From JAUIAI01 sp045106815 (GTDB taxonomy: Bacteria > Pseudomonadota > Gammaproteobacteria > Burkholderiales > Burkholderiaceae_E), in NCBI GenBank assembly GCA_045106815.1, contig JBGCFG010000024.1, positions 124,001 to 188,000 on the forward strand: a stretch of 64,000 nucleotides of DNA. Direction: 5' to 3'. Shown piece after piece: positions 9,061 through 18,250 of this stretch. Numbering within the stretch: position 1 is the stretch's first letter; each line of letters begins with the position of its first letter. The translations under genes and the position numbers were made by a program. The notes below the pieces were generated by a model. It worked only from the letters and a program-made list of their open reading frames with translations. It searched no databases and was not told the DNA's origin.

Positions 9061-9957
9061 CTAGGCTGCCCACATCAGTGATGAAGCGACGTTCGTAGAT
9101 GCAGTCTTGCCAAAGCCCATGGCACGTATGGCCAGGTCGGCAAATTCGCCCGGGTGACTGACCGGTCCCATATGACCAGCGCCTGCCAATGTTTTTCGCG
9201 AGCAGAGTGGCAAGTGCTTGCGCAGTGCGTCAGCCACTGAGCGAGTAGGCGGCGGGGCGTATTCGCCCACCACAACTGTCGTTGGGATAGCCAGCGTTTG
9301 CAATGCGAGCGCACATGGCCGCTCGGCGAAGAGCGCAGCAAAATCCATGGGCGCTTTCGAAGACCACTCAATCAGCTTTGCCTGGGCTTTGGTAGGCATT
9401 GACGCCCAACTGCCTGGTCCATTCCAGTAGTCAACAAAGTGCTGCATCGCGACATCTGGCCGACCTCTTTGAATGTGTCGGTTGATGAAGGCGGCGGTCT
9501 GCCAGATTTCGGCGTATTCCACGTCATAGGCACTGCCGTCGATCTGCATCAGATTGAACATGCACGGCTCATGCAAAGTCATCGTCCCGACCTTTTCGGG
9601 CATCGCCAGGGCGACAAACAAGGCTAACGCTCCGCCATAGGAATGACCGACAAGATGGATTGGCCCCGGCTGCTGTGCGACCCACTCAAGCATGGGCTTT
9701 GCTTCATCGCTAAGTCGGAACGCCTGCGGATTTGCTGCTACACCTGCCGATTGGACTGTTTGATAGCTCGGGCAATGCAGGCAGGTTTGGTCAGGCAGCC
9801 GACTCGCGAGCTCAGACCATTGTCGTGGATTGCCCCCCGAGCAATGCAATGCGAGAACTGAGGGGATGGCCGAGTCGCTGGCAGCGTCTTTGAGCAGATG
9901 GGGTGGCGACTCATGGAGAGGCCAGGCTGCTGGTGTAAGAACTAAATCTGTCATCAC
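9061..9957 (-). CDS. Alpha/beta hydrolase fold protein
   Basis: This 298-residue cytoplasmic hydrolase (GTG at 9957; an ATG follows at 9954) has the classic order of an alpha/beta hydrolase: an oxyanion-hole loop LHCSGGNPRQW, a nucleophile elbow GHSYGG, a cap region, and a late catalytic histidine in AGAGHMGPVSHP. No signal peptide is visible. The substrate cannot be inferred. It heads a likely two-gene unit with the small downstream protein and is separated from the amidohydrolase gene by about 140 bp. Confidence 0.82.
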   Translation of the reverse strand: MMTDLVLTPAAWPLHESPPHLLKDAASDSAIPSVLALHCSGGNPRQWSELASRLPDQTCLHCPSYQTVQSAGVAANPQAFRLSDEAKPMLEWVAQQPGPIHLVGHSYGGALALFVALAMPEKVGTMTLHEPCMFNLMQIDGSAYDVEYAEIWQTAAFINRHIQRGRPDVAMQHFVDYWNGPGSWASMPTKAQAKLIEWSSKAPMDFAALFAERPCALALQTLAIPTTVVVGEYAPPPTRSVADALRKHLPLCSRKTLAGAGHMGPVSHPGEFADLAIRAMGFGKTASTNVASSLMWAA

Positions 9958-10094
9958 TTCATCCTGAGGTATCGATGAAGGAAATTATTAGTTCTGGCTA
10001 CGTTAGTCGCTTGAGGAAAAGGTGGGGAGTTCTAAGTGATTTCGTGGGGAAGGGCCGGAGTCTCCGCAGTACTCGTTCGGGCTTTAGATCAGGA

Positions 10095-11237
10095 CTAGCG
10101 CGAGGTGGCGGTTTTCAATGCAGGGAGCGACGTATTCGCGACTGCGTCAATGAGTGCGGCCTGATGCGCTTGCAGTTCTTGTTGACCCATGGCGGACAAG
10201 ATAGGCTCAAACGGATCTTCGACGCCGGAGTCAATGCCGCTCAGTTCTTCAATAACAGCGAGTGCAAAGAAGGGCACTGTCGGGGCGCTATAGCCACCTT
10301 CGTGGCAGAGAACCAGTTTGCCTTGGCAGTGCGCGTTTGCAACTGCCATCAGTTTTTTGGTTAGAGATCGAAATCCACTGCTGGTCATCATCTGGCGTCC
10401 GAGCGGATCGAATGCACCGCCGTCAAAACCGCAGGGTACGATGACAAGTTCTGGTTCAAACACATTGAGTGCCGGGACAACAATCTGATCAAACGCAGCC
10501 TCATAGGCACCAACGCCGGAGCCTGGCGGCATGGGGATGTTGATATTGAACCCTTCGCCATCACCTTCCCCAGTCTCCGTGACAAGTCCGGAGTCCGACG
10601 GAAAATTTCTGTCTTGATGAATCGATATGGTCAGCGCTCGCGGATCGTTGTAGAACGCTGCCTGCGTCCCGTTGCCGTGGTGAACATCCCAATCGACAAA
10701 CGCGATCCGCTTATAACTGTGAATCGCCATTGCGTGATGCCCGGCAATCGCTGCATTTCCAAACAAGCAGAACCCCATGGCTAAGTCTGGCATGGCGTGG
10801 TGCCCCGGTGGACGCACCAAAGCATAGGCATTCTTCACCGAGCCATTGATCACGGCATCAACCGCCTCGATCACACCGCCTGCCGAGAGCAACGCTATTT
10901 CGAAACTGCCAAGCCCCATCGGTGTGTTGGAGCCTGCCTCGCTCGCAATCAAATTGTCTTGAGACTTAATCTTTTCGATGTGCGCCTGTGTGTGAAACCG
11001 CAGTAGCTCCTCAGTGGTTGCTTTGCGCGGCTCAATATCGGCGAGTAGTTTCGACAAGCCGCTCACATCGAGCAAGTGGCGTATGCGCCGTTTCGTATCC
11101 GGGTTTTCAACATGCTCGTAAGGCTGAACCGGAAATCCAAATGGCATAACACCAGCATAGTTGCCGGTGTTATGCCACATGTATAGCTCGTGATAAACGA
11201 GGCCGGTCTTCATCGTGCTTGAGCTCGAGTCGGTCAC
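10095..11237 (-). CDS. Class II histone-deacetylase-like amidohydrolase (probable acetylpolyamine deacetylase)
   Basis: This 380-residue metal-dependent amidohydrolase has the deacetylase motifs in order: RPPGHHAMPD (tandem His), FVDWDVHHGNGTQ (zinc-binding Asp/His), and VPCGFDGGAFDPLGRQM (second zinc Asp). Bacterial members usually remove acetyl groups from acetylpolyamines or related acetylated amines rather than from proteins. Its ATG overlaps the stop of the aminotransferase gene (11234-11237), so the two are translationally coupled. An aminotransferase followed by a deacetylase suggests a route in which acetylated amines are deacetylated and the free amine is transaminated. That pathway is my inference. 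Confidence 0.88.
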   Translation of the reverse strand: MTDSSSSTMKTGLVYHELYMWHNTGNYAGVMPFGFPVQPYEHVENPDTKRRIRHLLDVSGLSKLLADIEPRKATTEELLRFHTQAHIEKIKSQDNLIASEAGSNTPMGLGSFEIALLSAGGVIEAVDAVINGSVKNAYALVRPPGHHAMPDLAMGFCLFGNAAIAGHHAMAIHSYKRIAFVDWDVHHGNGTQAAFYNDPRALTISIHQDRNFPSDSGLVTETGEGDGEGFNINIPMPPGSGVGAYEAAFDQIVVPALNVFEPELVIVPCGFDGGAFDPLGRQMMTSSGFRSLTKKLMAVANAHCQGKLVLCHEGGYSAPTVPFFALAVIEELSGIDSGVEDPFEPILSAMGQQELQAHQAALIDAVANTSLPALKTATSR

Positions 11238-12574
11238 TTATCAACCTCGGTAAACGCTTTGTCGAGCGCTGCAACGAGTTGGTCACAGTGAGCCTGTGTG
11301 ACCACCAGGGGAGGCGATAGAATAATCATGCTGCCCACCGGCCTGACCAGCACACCCTCGCGCCGCGCAACCGCTGCGAGGTCGTACGCAAACCGGCCAC
11401 TCGGATCAATCGGTTCGCGGGTTTGTTTGTCTATCACGAGATCAAGGGCGAGCATCAAGCCTTTACCGCGCACTTCGCCGACCGATTTAAATCTCGATTC
11501 GAACGGTTTGAGTTGTTCCAGCAGGTAGGCACCTTGCGTGGCCGCATTGGCAGGAAGGTCTTCATCGCGAACTATATTTAGCGCGGCAATGCCTGCGGCA
11601 CAGGCCAGTGGATGCCCGGAGTAGGTGTAGCCGTGCATGATCGTGCCAGTGAAATCGGAGTTGGTGTCGAATGCGTCGCTGATCTTGTTGCTCAGCGTTG
11701 TGGCACCGAGCGGTACATAGCCAGAAGACAAGCCTTTGGCCAGCGACATAATGTCTGCCTTTACACCCCAGCCCCTTGAGCCAAACATAGATCCTGATCG
11801 GCCAAAACCGGTGACGACTTCATCGGCAATCAGCAAGACGCCATAGCGATCACAGATCTCGCGCACCAAAGGCCAGTAATTGGCGGGTGGCACGATGACG
11901 CCACCGGCCCCTTGTACTGGCTCAGCAATAAACGCGGCAACCGTGTCGGGCATCTGATACTGAATCTCGCGTTCCAGTTGGGCGGCGCACAGCTCACCCA
12001 ATGCGGTTGGATCATCGGTCAGTGGGTTACGGTAATGCCATGGTGTATCGAGTTGCGAGCAACCCGGCAAAAGTGGCTCATAGTTGCGGCGATACACATT
12101 GCCGCCACTAATTGAGGAGGTGCCGAAATGGGTGCCGTGATAACCCTGCTTCAGGGAAATAAACTTGGTTCTTTCTGGTTGGCCACAAACGCGGTGATAC
12201 TGCCGCGCGATTTTCATGGCCGTTTCGTTTGCGTCTGAGCCGCCGCTACTGAAAAAGACCCGGCGCACGCCCTCAGGCGCGGCGATCTCGCGCACCAGTT
12301 CTGCCAGTTCCACGACCCGCGGGTGCGAGCTGCCATTGAATAGCTGGAAATACTGCAACTCATCCAGTTGACGCGTGATGGCCGCTTTGACTTCGGGCCG
12401 GTTATGCCCCACGTTGACGCACCACAGCCCCGCAATCGCATCCAGCAGACGGTTGCCGTGATCATCGGTCAGGTAAACGCCATCGGCCGAGACGATATGG
12501 ACGGCTTCGCGTGTCTTGACAACATTGGGGTGCACCATGGGGTGCAGGAGGTTCTCTGAGTAGTTTGCATTCAT
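11234..12574 (-). CDS. Class III PLP-dependent aminotransferase (omega-amino acid or polyamine type)
   Basis: The 446-residue enzyme shows the class III aminotransferase features: GLWCVNVGHNRPEV near the start, FFSSGGSDANETAMKIAR (phosphate loop), LLIADEVVTGFGRSG (cofactor Asp) and SLAKGLSSGYVPLGA with the Schiff-base lysine. Such enzymes transfer an amino group from omega-amino acids, polyamines or related amines, mostly to pyruvate. It starts from an ATG at 12574 in an AACACCATG context. The coupling with the deacetylase gene points to amine catabolism. Confidence 0.9.
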   Translation of the reverse strand: MNANYSENLLHPMVHPNVVKTREAVHIVSADGVYLTDDHGNRLLDAIAGLWCVNVGHNRPEVKAAITRQLDELQYFQLFNGSSHPRVVELAELVREIAAPEGVRRVFFSSGGSDANETAMKIARQYHRVCGQPERTKFISLKQGYHGTHFGTSSISGGNVYRRNYEPLLPGCSQLDTPWHYRNPLTDDPTALGELCAAQLEREIQYQMPDTVAAFIAEPVQGAGGVIVPPANYWPLVREICDRYGVLLIADEVVTGFGRSGSMFGSRGWGVKADIMSLAKGLSSGYVPLGATTLSNKISDAFDTNSDFTGTIMHGYTYSGHPLACAAGIAALNIVRDEDLPANAATQGAYLLEQLKPFESRFKSVGEVRGKGLMLALDLVIDKQTREPIDPSGRFAYDLAAVARREGVLVRPVGSMIILSPPLVVTQAHCDQLVAALDKAFTEVDK

Positions 12575-12964
12575 GGTGTTTGCTTAGGCCTGACTTTCCA
12601 GTGCGTACCGGGCCTTTGTCTCCTGGCGGTCGGGATTAAATGGATCGGCTCACTCTACACCCAGAGGTAGGTCAACTTAAAGCCTGCGTCAAGGACCGCA
12701 CCAAGGCCCGGTGCCACGCACCGAGGGCTGTTGATCCGTGCAAAAAACCATGGCGTGGCTGCTGATGCCCCTTTGCTGGTCATGGGGTGGAGAACCCGTT
12801 AGCGTTTGTTTCACTTACTGTCGTCTTTCTACAAGAGAGTGGGGCACTTTTTCGCATTGCAGGTGGTATCGTCGCGAGCGATATTTGCTACTTCGCGATT
12901 CGTCAGATCTGGTGCAGTAGCCGATATTTGTCATCGTTTGTTATTTCTTTCACAGGAACCGCTG
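12575..12964. other. Divergent intergenic region, aminotransferase / GH1
   Basis: This 390-bp gap separates the divergent aminotransferase and glycosidase genes and must carry both promoters. I see no gene in it. Two copies of the palindrome TCGCGA lie at 12872-12877 and 12893-12898, their starts 21 bp apart, about two helical turns. They could be an operator pair upstream of the glycosidase gene. Confidence 0.4.
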
Positions 12965-14323
12965 ATGCAGACTCCGGACAAAAAACCTCTCTGGCCGAAA
13001 GACTTCGTCTGGGGCGTTTCAACCGCCGCGTTTCAGGTTGAGGGTGCGAGCCGTGATGATGGGCGCGGACAGAGCATCTGGGATTTCCGCTGCACGCAGC
13101 CCGGCAAGGTGGCCGATGCGAGTACCGGCGAGGTCGCCTGTGATCACTATCACCGCTACCAAGAGGATGTCGGGCTCATCAAGTCGCTTGGTGTTGACGC
13201 TTACCGGTTTTCTGTTGCGTGGCCGCGAGTTCTGCCCGAGGGGCGCGGCAAGGTCAATGAGGCTGGCCTGGATTTTTATGACCGGCTGGTTGACAAGCTG
13301 CTAGAAGAGAACATTGAGCCATGGGCTTGCCTTTACCACTGGGATCTCCCGCAGGCGCTGGAGAATTTGGGCGGCTGGGCTGCACGCGACAGCGCCGGCT
13401 GGTATGCGGACTACGCCGCAATTGTTGCGGCACGCCTGGGCGACCGCGTTAAACACTGGGCAACCTTTAACGAGTTTTCCGTGTTTACTTTGTTCGGCTA
13501 TGCGATGGACTGGTGCGCGCCTGGCCTAATGGATCGCACCGCCAATCTGCGCGCCATCCATCATCTGAACCTCGCGCATGGACGCGGTGTTGACGTCCTG
13601 CGCGATTCGGTCCGTGGCGCATCGATTGGCGCGATTCATAACCGGCAGATTGTTCACCCTGAAACTTCCAGTGACGAAGATCGCCGCGCTGCCGATATGC
13701 TCAATGAGCATTGGAATCTTGCGTTTCCCGAGCCCCAGATGCGGGCAAAGTATCCGCCGCTACTGGGCGAAGCGATTGAACCCTTTGTACAGGCGGGCGA
13801 TATGGCTCAGATCTGCCGACGGCAGGACTGGATTGGTCTGAACCATTACGGACCAATCTTTGCCAAGGCCGATCCGTCGACCATTTGGGGGTTTGCGTGG
13901 GGCGACTCACCGCCCGACTCGGAGATCTTGCCGGAAATTGGCTGGCCGATTTTTCCGGATGCGTTTCGGGATGAGCTTATTGAATTGTCGCGTTACGGGC
14001 TACCGGTGTTTGTCACAGAGAACGGATGCGGCAGCAATGACGCGCCGGATGAGAATGGCGTAGTCGATGACCCGAGGCGGGTGTCTTACCTCAAGATTTA
14101 TACGGCATCGATGCAGGAAGCCATTCAGGCCGGCGCGAACGTGGGCGGTTACTTTGTCTGGTCGTTGCTCGATAGTTTTGAGTGGGGCTCGGGTTATACG
14201 AATCCCTTTGGCTTGATCCACGTCGACTTCAAAACGCTCAAGCGCACGCCCAAGACTTCTGCGCAGTGGTATACCGATTATGTGGCCAAGGCCCGCCGCT
14301 CAGTTGAGCAAGCGGGCACTTAA
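12965..14323 (+). CDS. Glycoside hydrolase family 1 beta-glycosidase
   Basis: I choose the ATG at 12965 (452 residues), with AGGAA upstream and a typical KDFVWGVSTAAFQVEG beginning; the open frame extends further up but without family sequence. GH1 enzymes hydrolyse beta-glucosides and related glycosides by a double-displacement mechanism. The acid/base glutamate is E170 in TFNE and the nucleophile is E352 in VTENG. The usual TFNEP proline after the acid/base is replaced by Phe (TFNEF), a notable active-site change. No signal peptide is present, so it acts in the cytoplasm on imported glycosides. A second GH1 gene lies 1.4 kb downstream on the same strand. Confidence 0.92.
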   Translation: MQTPDKKPLWPKDFVWGVSTAAFQVEGASRDDGRGQSIWDFRCTQPGKVADASTGEVACDHYHRYQEDVGLIKSLGVDAYRFSVAWPRVLPEGRGKVNEAGLDFYDRLVDKLLEENIEPWACLYHWDLPQALENLGGWAARDSAGWYADYAAIVAARLGDRVKHWATFNEFSVFTLFGYAMDWCAPGLMDRTANLRAIHHLNLAHGRGVDVLRDSVRGASIGAIHNRQIVHPETSSDEDRRAADMLNEHWNLAFPEPQMRAKYPPLLGEAIEPFVQAGDMAQICRRQDWIGLNHYGPIFAKADPSTIWGFAWGDSPPDSEILPEIGWPIFPDAFRDELIELSRYGLPVFVTENGCGSNDAPDENGVVDDPRRVSYLKIYTASMQEAIQAGANVGGYFVWSLLDSFEWGSGYTNPFGLIHVDFKTLKRTPKTSAQWYTDYVAKARRSVEQAGT

Positions 14324-14356
14324 TGCTCTAGACAAGCTTCATGAAACGCGTCTGAC

Positions 14357-15526
14357 TCAGCTCGCCAGGACGGGTCCGACAAATATTGGCTCGGCCGGAA
14401 CGAGATCAGTCTCAATGGTCTCGGTCTTGCCGGCTTCATTTTGTGACAGCTCGGCCAGCGTTGCATCCAACTGCGCCACTCGGCCAAATGATGCGCGACA
14501 CTCTGCGAGTTTTTGCATATTGTCGATCGGCCATGAAAGCGCGTTAATCATTTGCTGGAAAGCTTGTGCGGTTTGCATCAGAGCGCCCAGGCTGATGGTG
14601 CCAGCCACATAACGGGGCGCCGCCACCAGAATAGGAGCCGCCTGTGACAGCACACTCCAGGTAGAAGAGAACACCACCAAGCGCAACAACACCTGGGTCT
14701 GGCGTCGCCATGCGGCGGTAGCTTGAGCGAAGAGACCACCGGTCTTTTCGCGGCGGATCGGGTCAGGTGCGCCAAGTTCAACGGGTGGGCCATCTTCACG
14801 CGCCTGTCCAAGGCCGAATCTGAAATCCGCTTCCTTGTTCTGGCGATGATTAGCGGCGCGGGTGAGTGGCTTGCCCAGCAGGGTGGCCACAACCGCGCCC
14901 ACGCTTGCGTAGAGCAATGCAAACCAGACCAGGTGGCCTGGCAAATAGAAGCTCCACGTTCCAATCACGACCTCGGGCGAACCCGATAAGACCCACAGAA
15001 TCTGGGTGAAGCTGGCGAGAAGCAGCACGCAATAGGTCAGCGAGTGCGCCAGATCGATTGAGAATTCGGTTGCAATCCTGACGTCTTCGGCAATACGGCC
15101 ATCTGGGTTGTCGCGTCCTGTGCCGGAGCGGCTGAGTTGGTAGTCGCGGCCCTGAATCGTCCAGCGATCGAGCAGGCGATGGGTCAGGTCGGAGCGCCAG
15201 GCCACCTGCAGGCGGCGCTTAGTCCACATATGAGTGGCCATTACCACCACGTTTGCGGCAATGATAAGAACGGCAATGCCCGATTGTGTAACAACGTCGT
15301 CAAAGTTACGTTGTTCAAGCGCATCGAACAGCGCCTGACTCCAGTAATTCAGCATGACGGGAATCGAGACCTGTGCGATGGTGAGAGCTACCAGCGATAG
15401 CGTCAGCAGCCAGGCAAATGCTCGTTTTTCTCCTCGCCAGAAGCTCGTTGCCAGTCGGCGAATTTGCCCGCCATCGGTAATCCGTTCTTCGACGGGCGTA
15501 TTGATCTCACTGGCATTTGGATACAT
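14357..15526 (-). CDS. ABC transporter membrane domain (YddA/SbmA-like) lacking the ATPase domain
   Basis: I take the ATG at 15526 (389 residues), with AGGACAG just upstream. It is a membrane domain with several hydrophobic helices and the motif SGTGRDNPDGRIAEDVR, typical of the ABC membrane family of YddA and ABCD-type exporters. The protein ends shortly after the linker (LAECRASFGRVAQLDATLAEL), exactly where the nucleotide-binding domain normally begins. It may have lost its ATPase, or act like SbmA/BacA, which work without one. It is convergent to the first GH1 gene, 33 bp away, so no ATPase follows on this strand. Confidence 0.7.
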   Translation of the reverse strand: MYPNASEINTPVEERITDGGQIRRLATSFWRGEKRAFAWLLTLSLVALTIAQVSIPVMLNYWSQALFDALEQRNFDDVVTQSGIAVLIIAANVVVMATHMWTKRRLQVAWRSDLTHRLLDRWTIQGRDYQLSRSGTGRDNPDGRIAEDVRIATEFSIDLAHSLTYCVLLLASFTQILWVLSGSPEVVIGTWSFYLPGHLVWFALLYASVGAVVATLLGKPLTRAANHRQNKEADFRFGLGQAREDGPPVELGAPDPIRREKTGGLFAQATAAWRRQTQVLLRLVVFSSTWSVLSQAAPILVAAPRYVAGTISLGALMQTAQAFQQMINALSWPIDNMQKLAECRASFGRVAQLDATLAELSQNEAGKTETIETDLVPAEPIFVGPVLAS

Positions 15527-15690
15527 TTGCTGTCCTGTTTGTAACCACCGTAACAATTATTGCATTGGCATTGCTCTTTTTGAGTCGTTTTACTGCAACG
15601 AAAGGTTCGCTGATCATGTAAATCTGCCGGACGGCGCACAATTAGCCGTAAACGGCACACCGAATTTTTCATTGACTGACTGGATTACCC

Positions 15691-17085
15691 ATGACTGACG
15701 CGTCATCATCTGACTCCCGAGATTCCGCCTCGTCGAATGACGATTCATCTGCGTTCCGGCGCGATTTTCTGTGGGGTTCGGGTACGTCCTCCTATCAAAT
15801 CGAGGGTTCGCCGGTTCATGACGGCGGCGGGGAATCGGTCTGGGACACGTTTACCCGGCAGCCGGAGGCCATCAGAGACGGGCACTCGGGCGATATCGCG
15901 TGTGACCACTATCGCCGCCATAAAGAAGACGTCGCGCTAATGAAAGACCTCGGGCTTGGCGCTTACCGGTTTTCGCTCGCATGGTCGCGTTTGTTTCCCG
16001 AAGGAACGGGCCGGCGAAATGAGAAGGGTTTCGAGTTTTACGATCGCCTGATTGATGATTTGCTGGCCGCGGGTGTCACGCCGTGGATAACGCTATTCCA
16101 TTGGGATTACCCACAAGCCTTGCAGGATCGCGGTGGCTGGATGGTGCGCGAATCAACTGATTGGTTCGCCGACTATGCTCAGGCGGCCATTGAGCGCTAC
16201 TCCGATCGCGTCAAGCATTGGTTCACGCATAACGAGCCGGAGGTGCATATTTTTCTGGGCCACCACCTGGGTACGCATGCGCCCGGTGAGAAGCGGGAAT
16301 GGGCCGATATTCTGCAAATCTCGCACAACATGATGCTCGCTCACGGCAAGGCTGTGCAGGCCATGCGTGCGGCTGCCAAGCAGCCACTTGAAATTGGCTA
16401 TGTCGCGGCTTTGTGGCCGTCAATTCCCGCCACCGACAGCGAGGCAGACATTGCTGCGGCTCGCAAGGCCACGTTCGGCGGCCTCGCGGGCTGGTTGCTT
16501 GAGCCTGTCTACAAGGGGGCGTATCCCGAGCAGCAACTTGCTGAATACGAAGGACAAGTGCCTGAGCATGATCCGAACGACCTAAAGATCATGGCGCAAC
16601 CGCTCGACTTCTTTGCGATGAATACTTACCAGGGTGTGGTCGTCAAAGCCGGCGCCGATGGCAAACCTGAAAATGTGCCCCAACCACAGGGCAACCCGCG
16701 CACCGCGTTCTGGGTTTTTGAGCTAGTCCCTGAGGCGCTGTATTGGGGGCCGCGTTTTTATCATGAGCGCTACGGTTTGCCCGTCTATGTAACTGAGAAC
16801 GGACTTAGCCTGACTGACTGGGTATCACTGGACGGCGAGGCGGAGGATCCGCAGCGGATCGACTTCATGCGTCGGTATTTGCGCCAATTGCGCCGTGCCG
16901 CGGGCGATGGGGTAGACATTCGCGGTTACTTTTACTGGAGTCTGCTTGATAACTTTGAGTGGGCTGAAGGCTACCGAGAGCGATTTGGCCTGGTCCATGT
17001 GGACTACGCCACGCAAAAGCGTACCCCCAAGAAGTCTTTCGACTGGTATCGGAAGATGATTCTCAATAACGGAACGAGTCTCTAA
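15691..17085 (+). CDS. Glycoside hydrolase family 1 beta-glycosidase
   Basis: This second GH1 enzyme (464 residues) has an extra Ser/Asp-rich N-terminal 22 residues before the family start RDFLWGSGTSSYQIEG. The acid/base is E182 in the normal HNEP motif and the nucleophile E369 in VTENG. It lacks a signal peptide. It differs clearly from the first GH1 copy and is probably not a recent duplicate. With the first GH1 and the ABC-like membrane protein between them, it suggests a small glycoside-use island. A strong hairpin follows 17 bp after the stop. Confidence 0.93.
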   Translation: MTDASSSDSRDSASSNDDSSAFRRDFLWGSGTSSYQIEGSPVHDGGGESVWDTFTRQPEAIRDGHSGDIACDHYRRHKEDVALMKDLGLGAYRFSLAWSRLFPEGTGRRNEKGFEFYDRLIDDLLAAGVTPWITLFHWDYPQALQDRGGWMVRESTDWFADYAQAAIERYSDRVKHWFTHNEPEVHIFLGHHLGTHAPGEKREWADILQISHNMMLAHGKAVQAMRAAAKQPLEIGYVAALWPSIPATDSEADIAAARKATFGGLAGWLLEPVYKGAYPEQQLAEYEGQVPEHDPNDLKIMAQPLDFFAMNTYQGVVVKAGADGKPENVPQPQGNPRTAFWVFELVPEALYWGPRFYHERYGLPVYVTENGLSLTDWVSLDGEAEDPQRIDFMRRYLRQLRRAAGDGVDIRGYFYWSLLDNFEWAEGYRERFGLVHVDYATQKRTPKKSFDWYRKMILNNGTSL

Positions 17086-17101
17086 AAGCCGTCGGGAGGT
17101 A

Positions 17102-17128
17102 GAGCGCGTCCCAAAGTCTGACGCGCTC
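17102..17128 (+). terminator. Hairpin downstream of second GH1 gene (weak terminator)
   Basis: GAGCGCGTC (17102-17110) pairs perfectly with GACGCGCTC (17120-17128) around a 9-nt loop. No run of T follows, so it may be a transcript-stabilising end rather than a true Rho-independent terminator. Confidence 0.45.
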
Positions 17129-17217
17129 ATGCGGTCGTTTGTTCTAACCGAAAACCGTGCGAGTAGACCAAGCGAGTGAGTTAGGCACAGAAAGCCGGCC
17201 ATCGCGGAGACAATTTG

Positions 17218-17246
17218 TTGACATTTACTAGACGACCAGTCATTTT
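17218..17246 (+). promoter_or_regulatory. Likely TetR-gene promoter with overlapping operator
   Basis: A perfect -35 box TTGACA (17218-17223) lies 30 bp upstream of the TetR start, with a weak -10 at 17 bp spacing. Between them is TAGAC-GACCA-GTCAT, an imperfect inverted repeat of the kind bound by NemR-like TetR repressors. This suggests autorepression of the TetR operon. Confidence 0.5.
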
Positions 17247-17252
17247 CCGCCT

Positions 17253-17813
17253 ATGTCGAAATCAAATGATCGCGAAAAACTTCTTGCTGCCGGACTCTCT
17301 GTTTTTCATGAGCAGGGTTTTCACGGCAGTGGTATTCAGGATGTTGTTAAACGGGCTGGTGTGCCTAAGGGTTCGTTCTATCACTACTTCGAGAGTAAGA
17401 ATGCGTTAGGGCTGGCTGTACTGAACGGCTTCTGGGAGGCAGGACACACCGCGCGCCAGAAGCTCCAGGCTGGTGGGCCCGGGGCACTTAAACGAATTGA
17501 TGACTATCTCGCTGCTGCGGGTTACGACGATAACGGATGCCTGATCGGTAACTTTGGCAGTGAGCTTGCGGCGGTCGAGGAGTTTCGCTCGCGTCTTATG
17601 GAGATTCACGAAATTCGACTCTCAGCGCTGACCGCTTGCATTGAAGAGGGACAGAAGGACGGCACCATTCGCGACGATGACAAAGCACTCAGTCTTGCTG
17701 AGTTTGTCATCGCTGGGCTAGAGGGCGCCAAACTTAGGGCCAAGGTCGAACGCGCCCCGGCCATTCTCAAGCGTTACCGAAGGTCGATTCAGTTGTTCCT
17801 CCAGAGCCGCTGA
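17253..17813 (+). CDS. TetR-family transcriptional regulator (NemR/AcuR-like)
   Basis: The 186-residue regulator has an N-terminal TetR helix-turn-helix, with recognition-helix region IQDVVKRAGVPKGSFYHYFESK at about residues 28-50. The ligand domain carries GCLIGNFGSEL, typical of the NemR-like branch that senses reactive electrophiles. A plausible operator overlaps its promoter, so it probably represses its own operon. A tautomerase gene follows after 50 bp, then SDR and cyclodeaminase-like genes on the same strand. Confidence 0.9.
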   Translation: MSKSNDREKLLAAGLSVFHEQGFHGSGIQDVVKRAGVPKGSFYHYFESKNALGLAVLNGFWEAGHTARQKLQAGGPGALKRIDDYLAAAGYDDNGCLIGNFGSELAAVEEFRSRLMEIHEIRLSALTACIEEGQKDGTIRDDDKALSLAEFVIAGLEGAKLRAKVERAPAILKRYRRSIQLFLQSR

Positions 17814-17863
17814 GACGCAACCTAAATTGACTCATGATCCGCTAATCCTAAGGAGAGTATTTA

Positions 17864-18244
17864 ATGCCATTCACCAATATATCGCTCAAGAAAGGGAAGT
17901 CGCTCGAGTTTCGAAAGACCCTCATGGAGCAGGTTTACCTCGCGATGCGCGAAACGATCTCGATTCCCGAGAACGATCGCTTTGCAACCGTGACCGAGCT
18001 GGAGCCAGGCAATTTCAACAACAGCGGCGACTACGCAGGCATTGATCGCTCTGAGGATATTGTTTTTGTACGCATTACGATCAATGCAGGGCGAACAGTT
18101 GAAAAGAAGCAGGCGCTCTATGCAGAGATCGCAAGACGGTTTCAAGCCGACCCAGGTGTCCGCCCGGAAGATATTGTTATCAGTCTTATCGAGGTTGCCA
18201 AGGAAGATTGGTCTCTGGGCAATGGGATCGCGCAATACGCTTAG
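17864..18244 (+). CDS. Tautomerase superfamily protein
   Basis: This 126-residue protein begins Met-Pro, and Pro-1 after Met removal is the catalytic base of the tautomerase (4-OT/MIF) superfamily. It is about twice the length of classical 4-oxalocrotonate tautomerase, matching the longer two-beta-alpha-beta-unit form. The segment PEDIVISLIEVAKEDWSLGNG near the C-terminus is typical of that form. It has a strong ribosome site (AAGGAG, about 8 nt upstream) and lies directly behind the TetR gene. Its substrate may be linked to whatever the TetR protein senses. Confidence 0.85.
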   Translation: MPFTNISLKKGKSLEFRKTLMEQVYLAMRETISIPENDRFATVTELEPGNFNNSGDYAGIDRSEDIVFVRITINAGRTVEKKQALYAEIARRFQADPGVRPEDIVISLIEVAKEDWSLGNGIAQYA

Positions 18245-18250
18245 TACGAG

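Noticed and set aside
12872..12898. TCGCGA pair as a proven operator
   Set aside because: Two 6-bp palindromes 21 bp apart can occur by chance, so I only mention them in the region entry.
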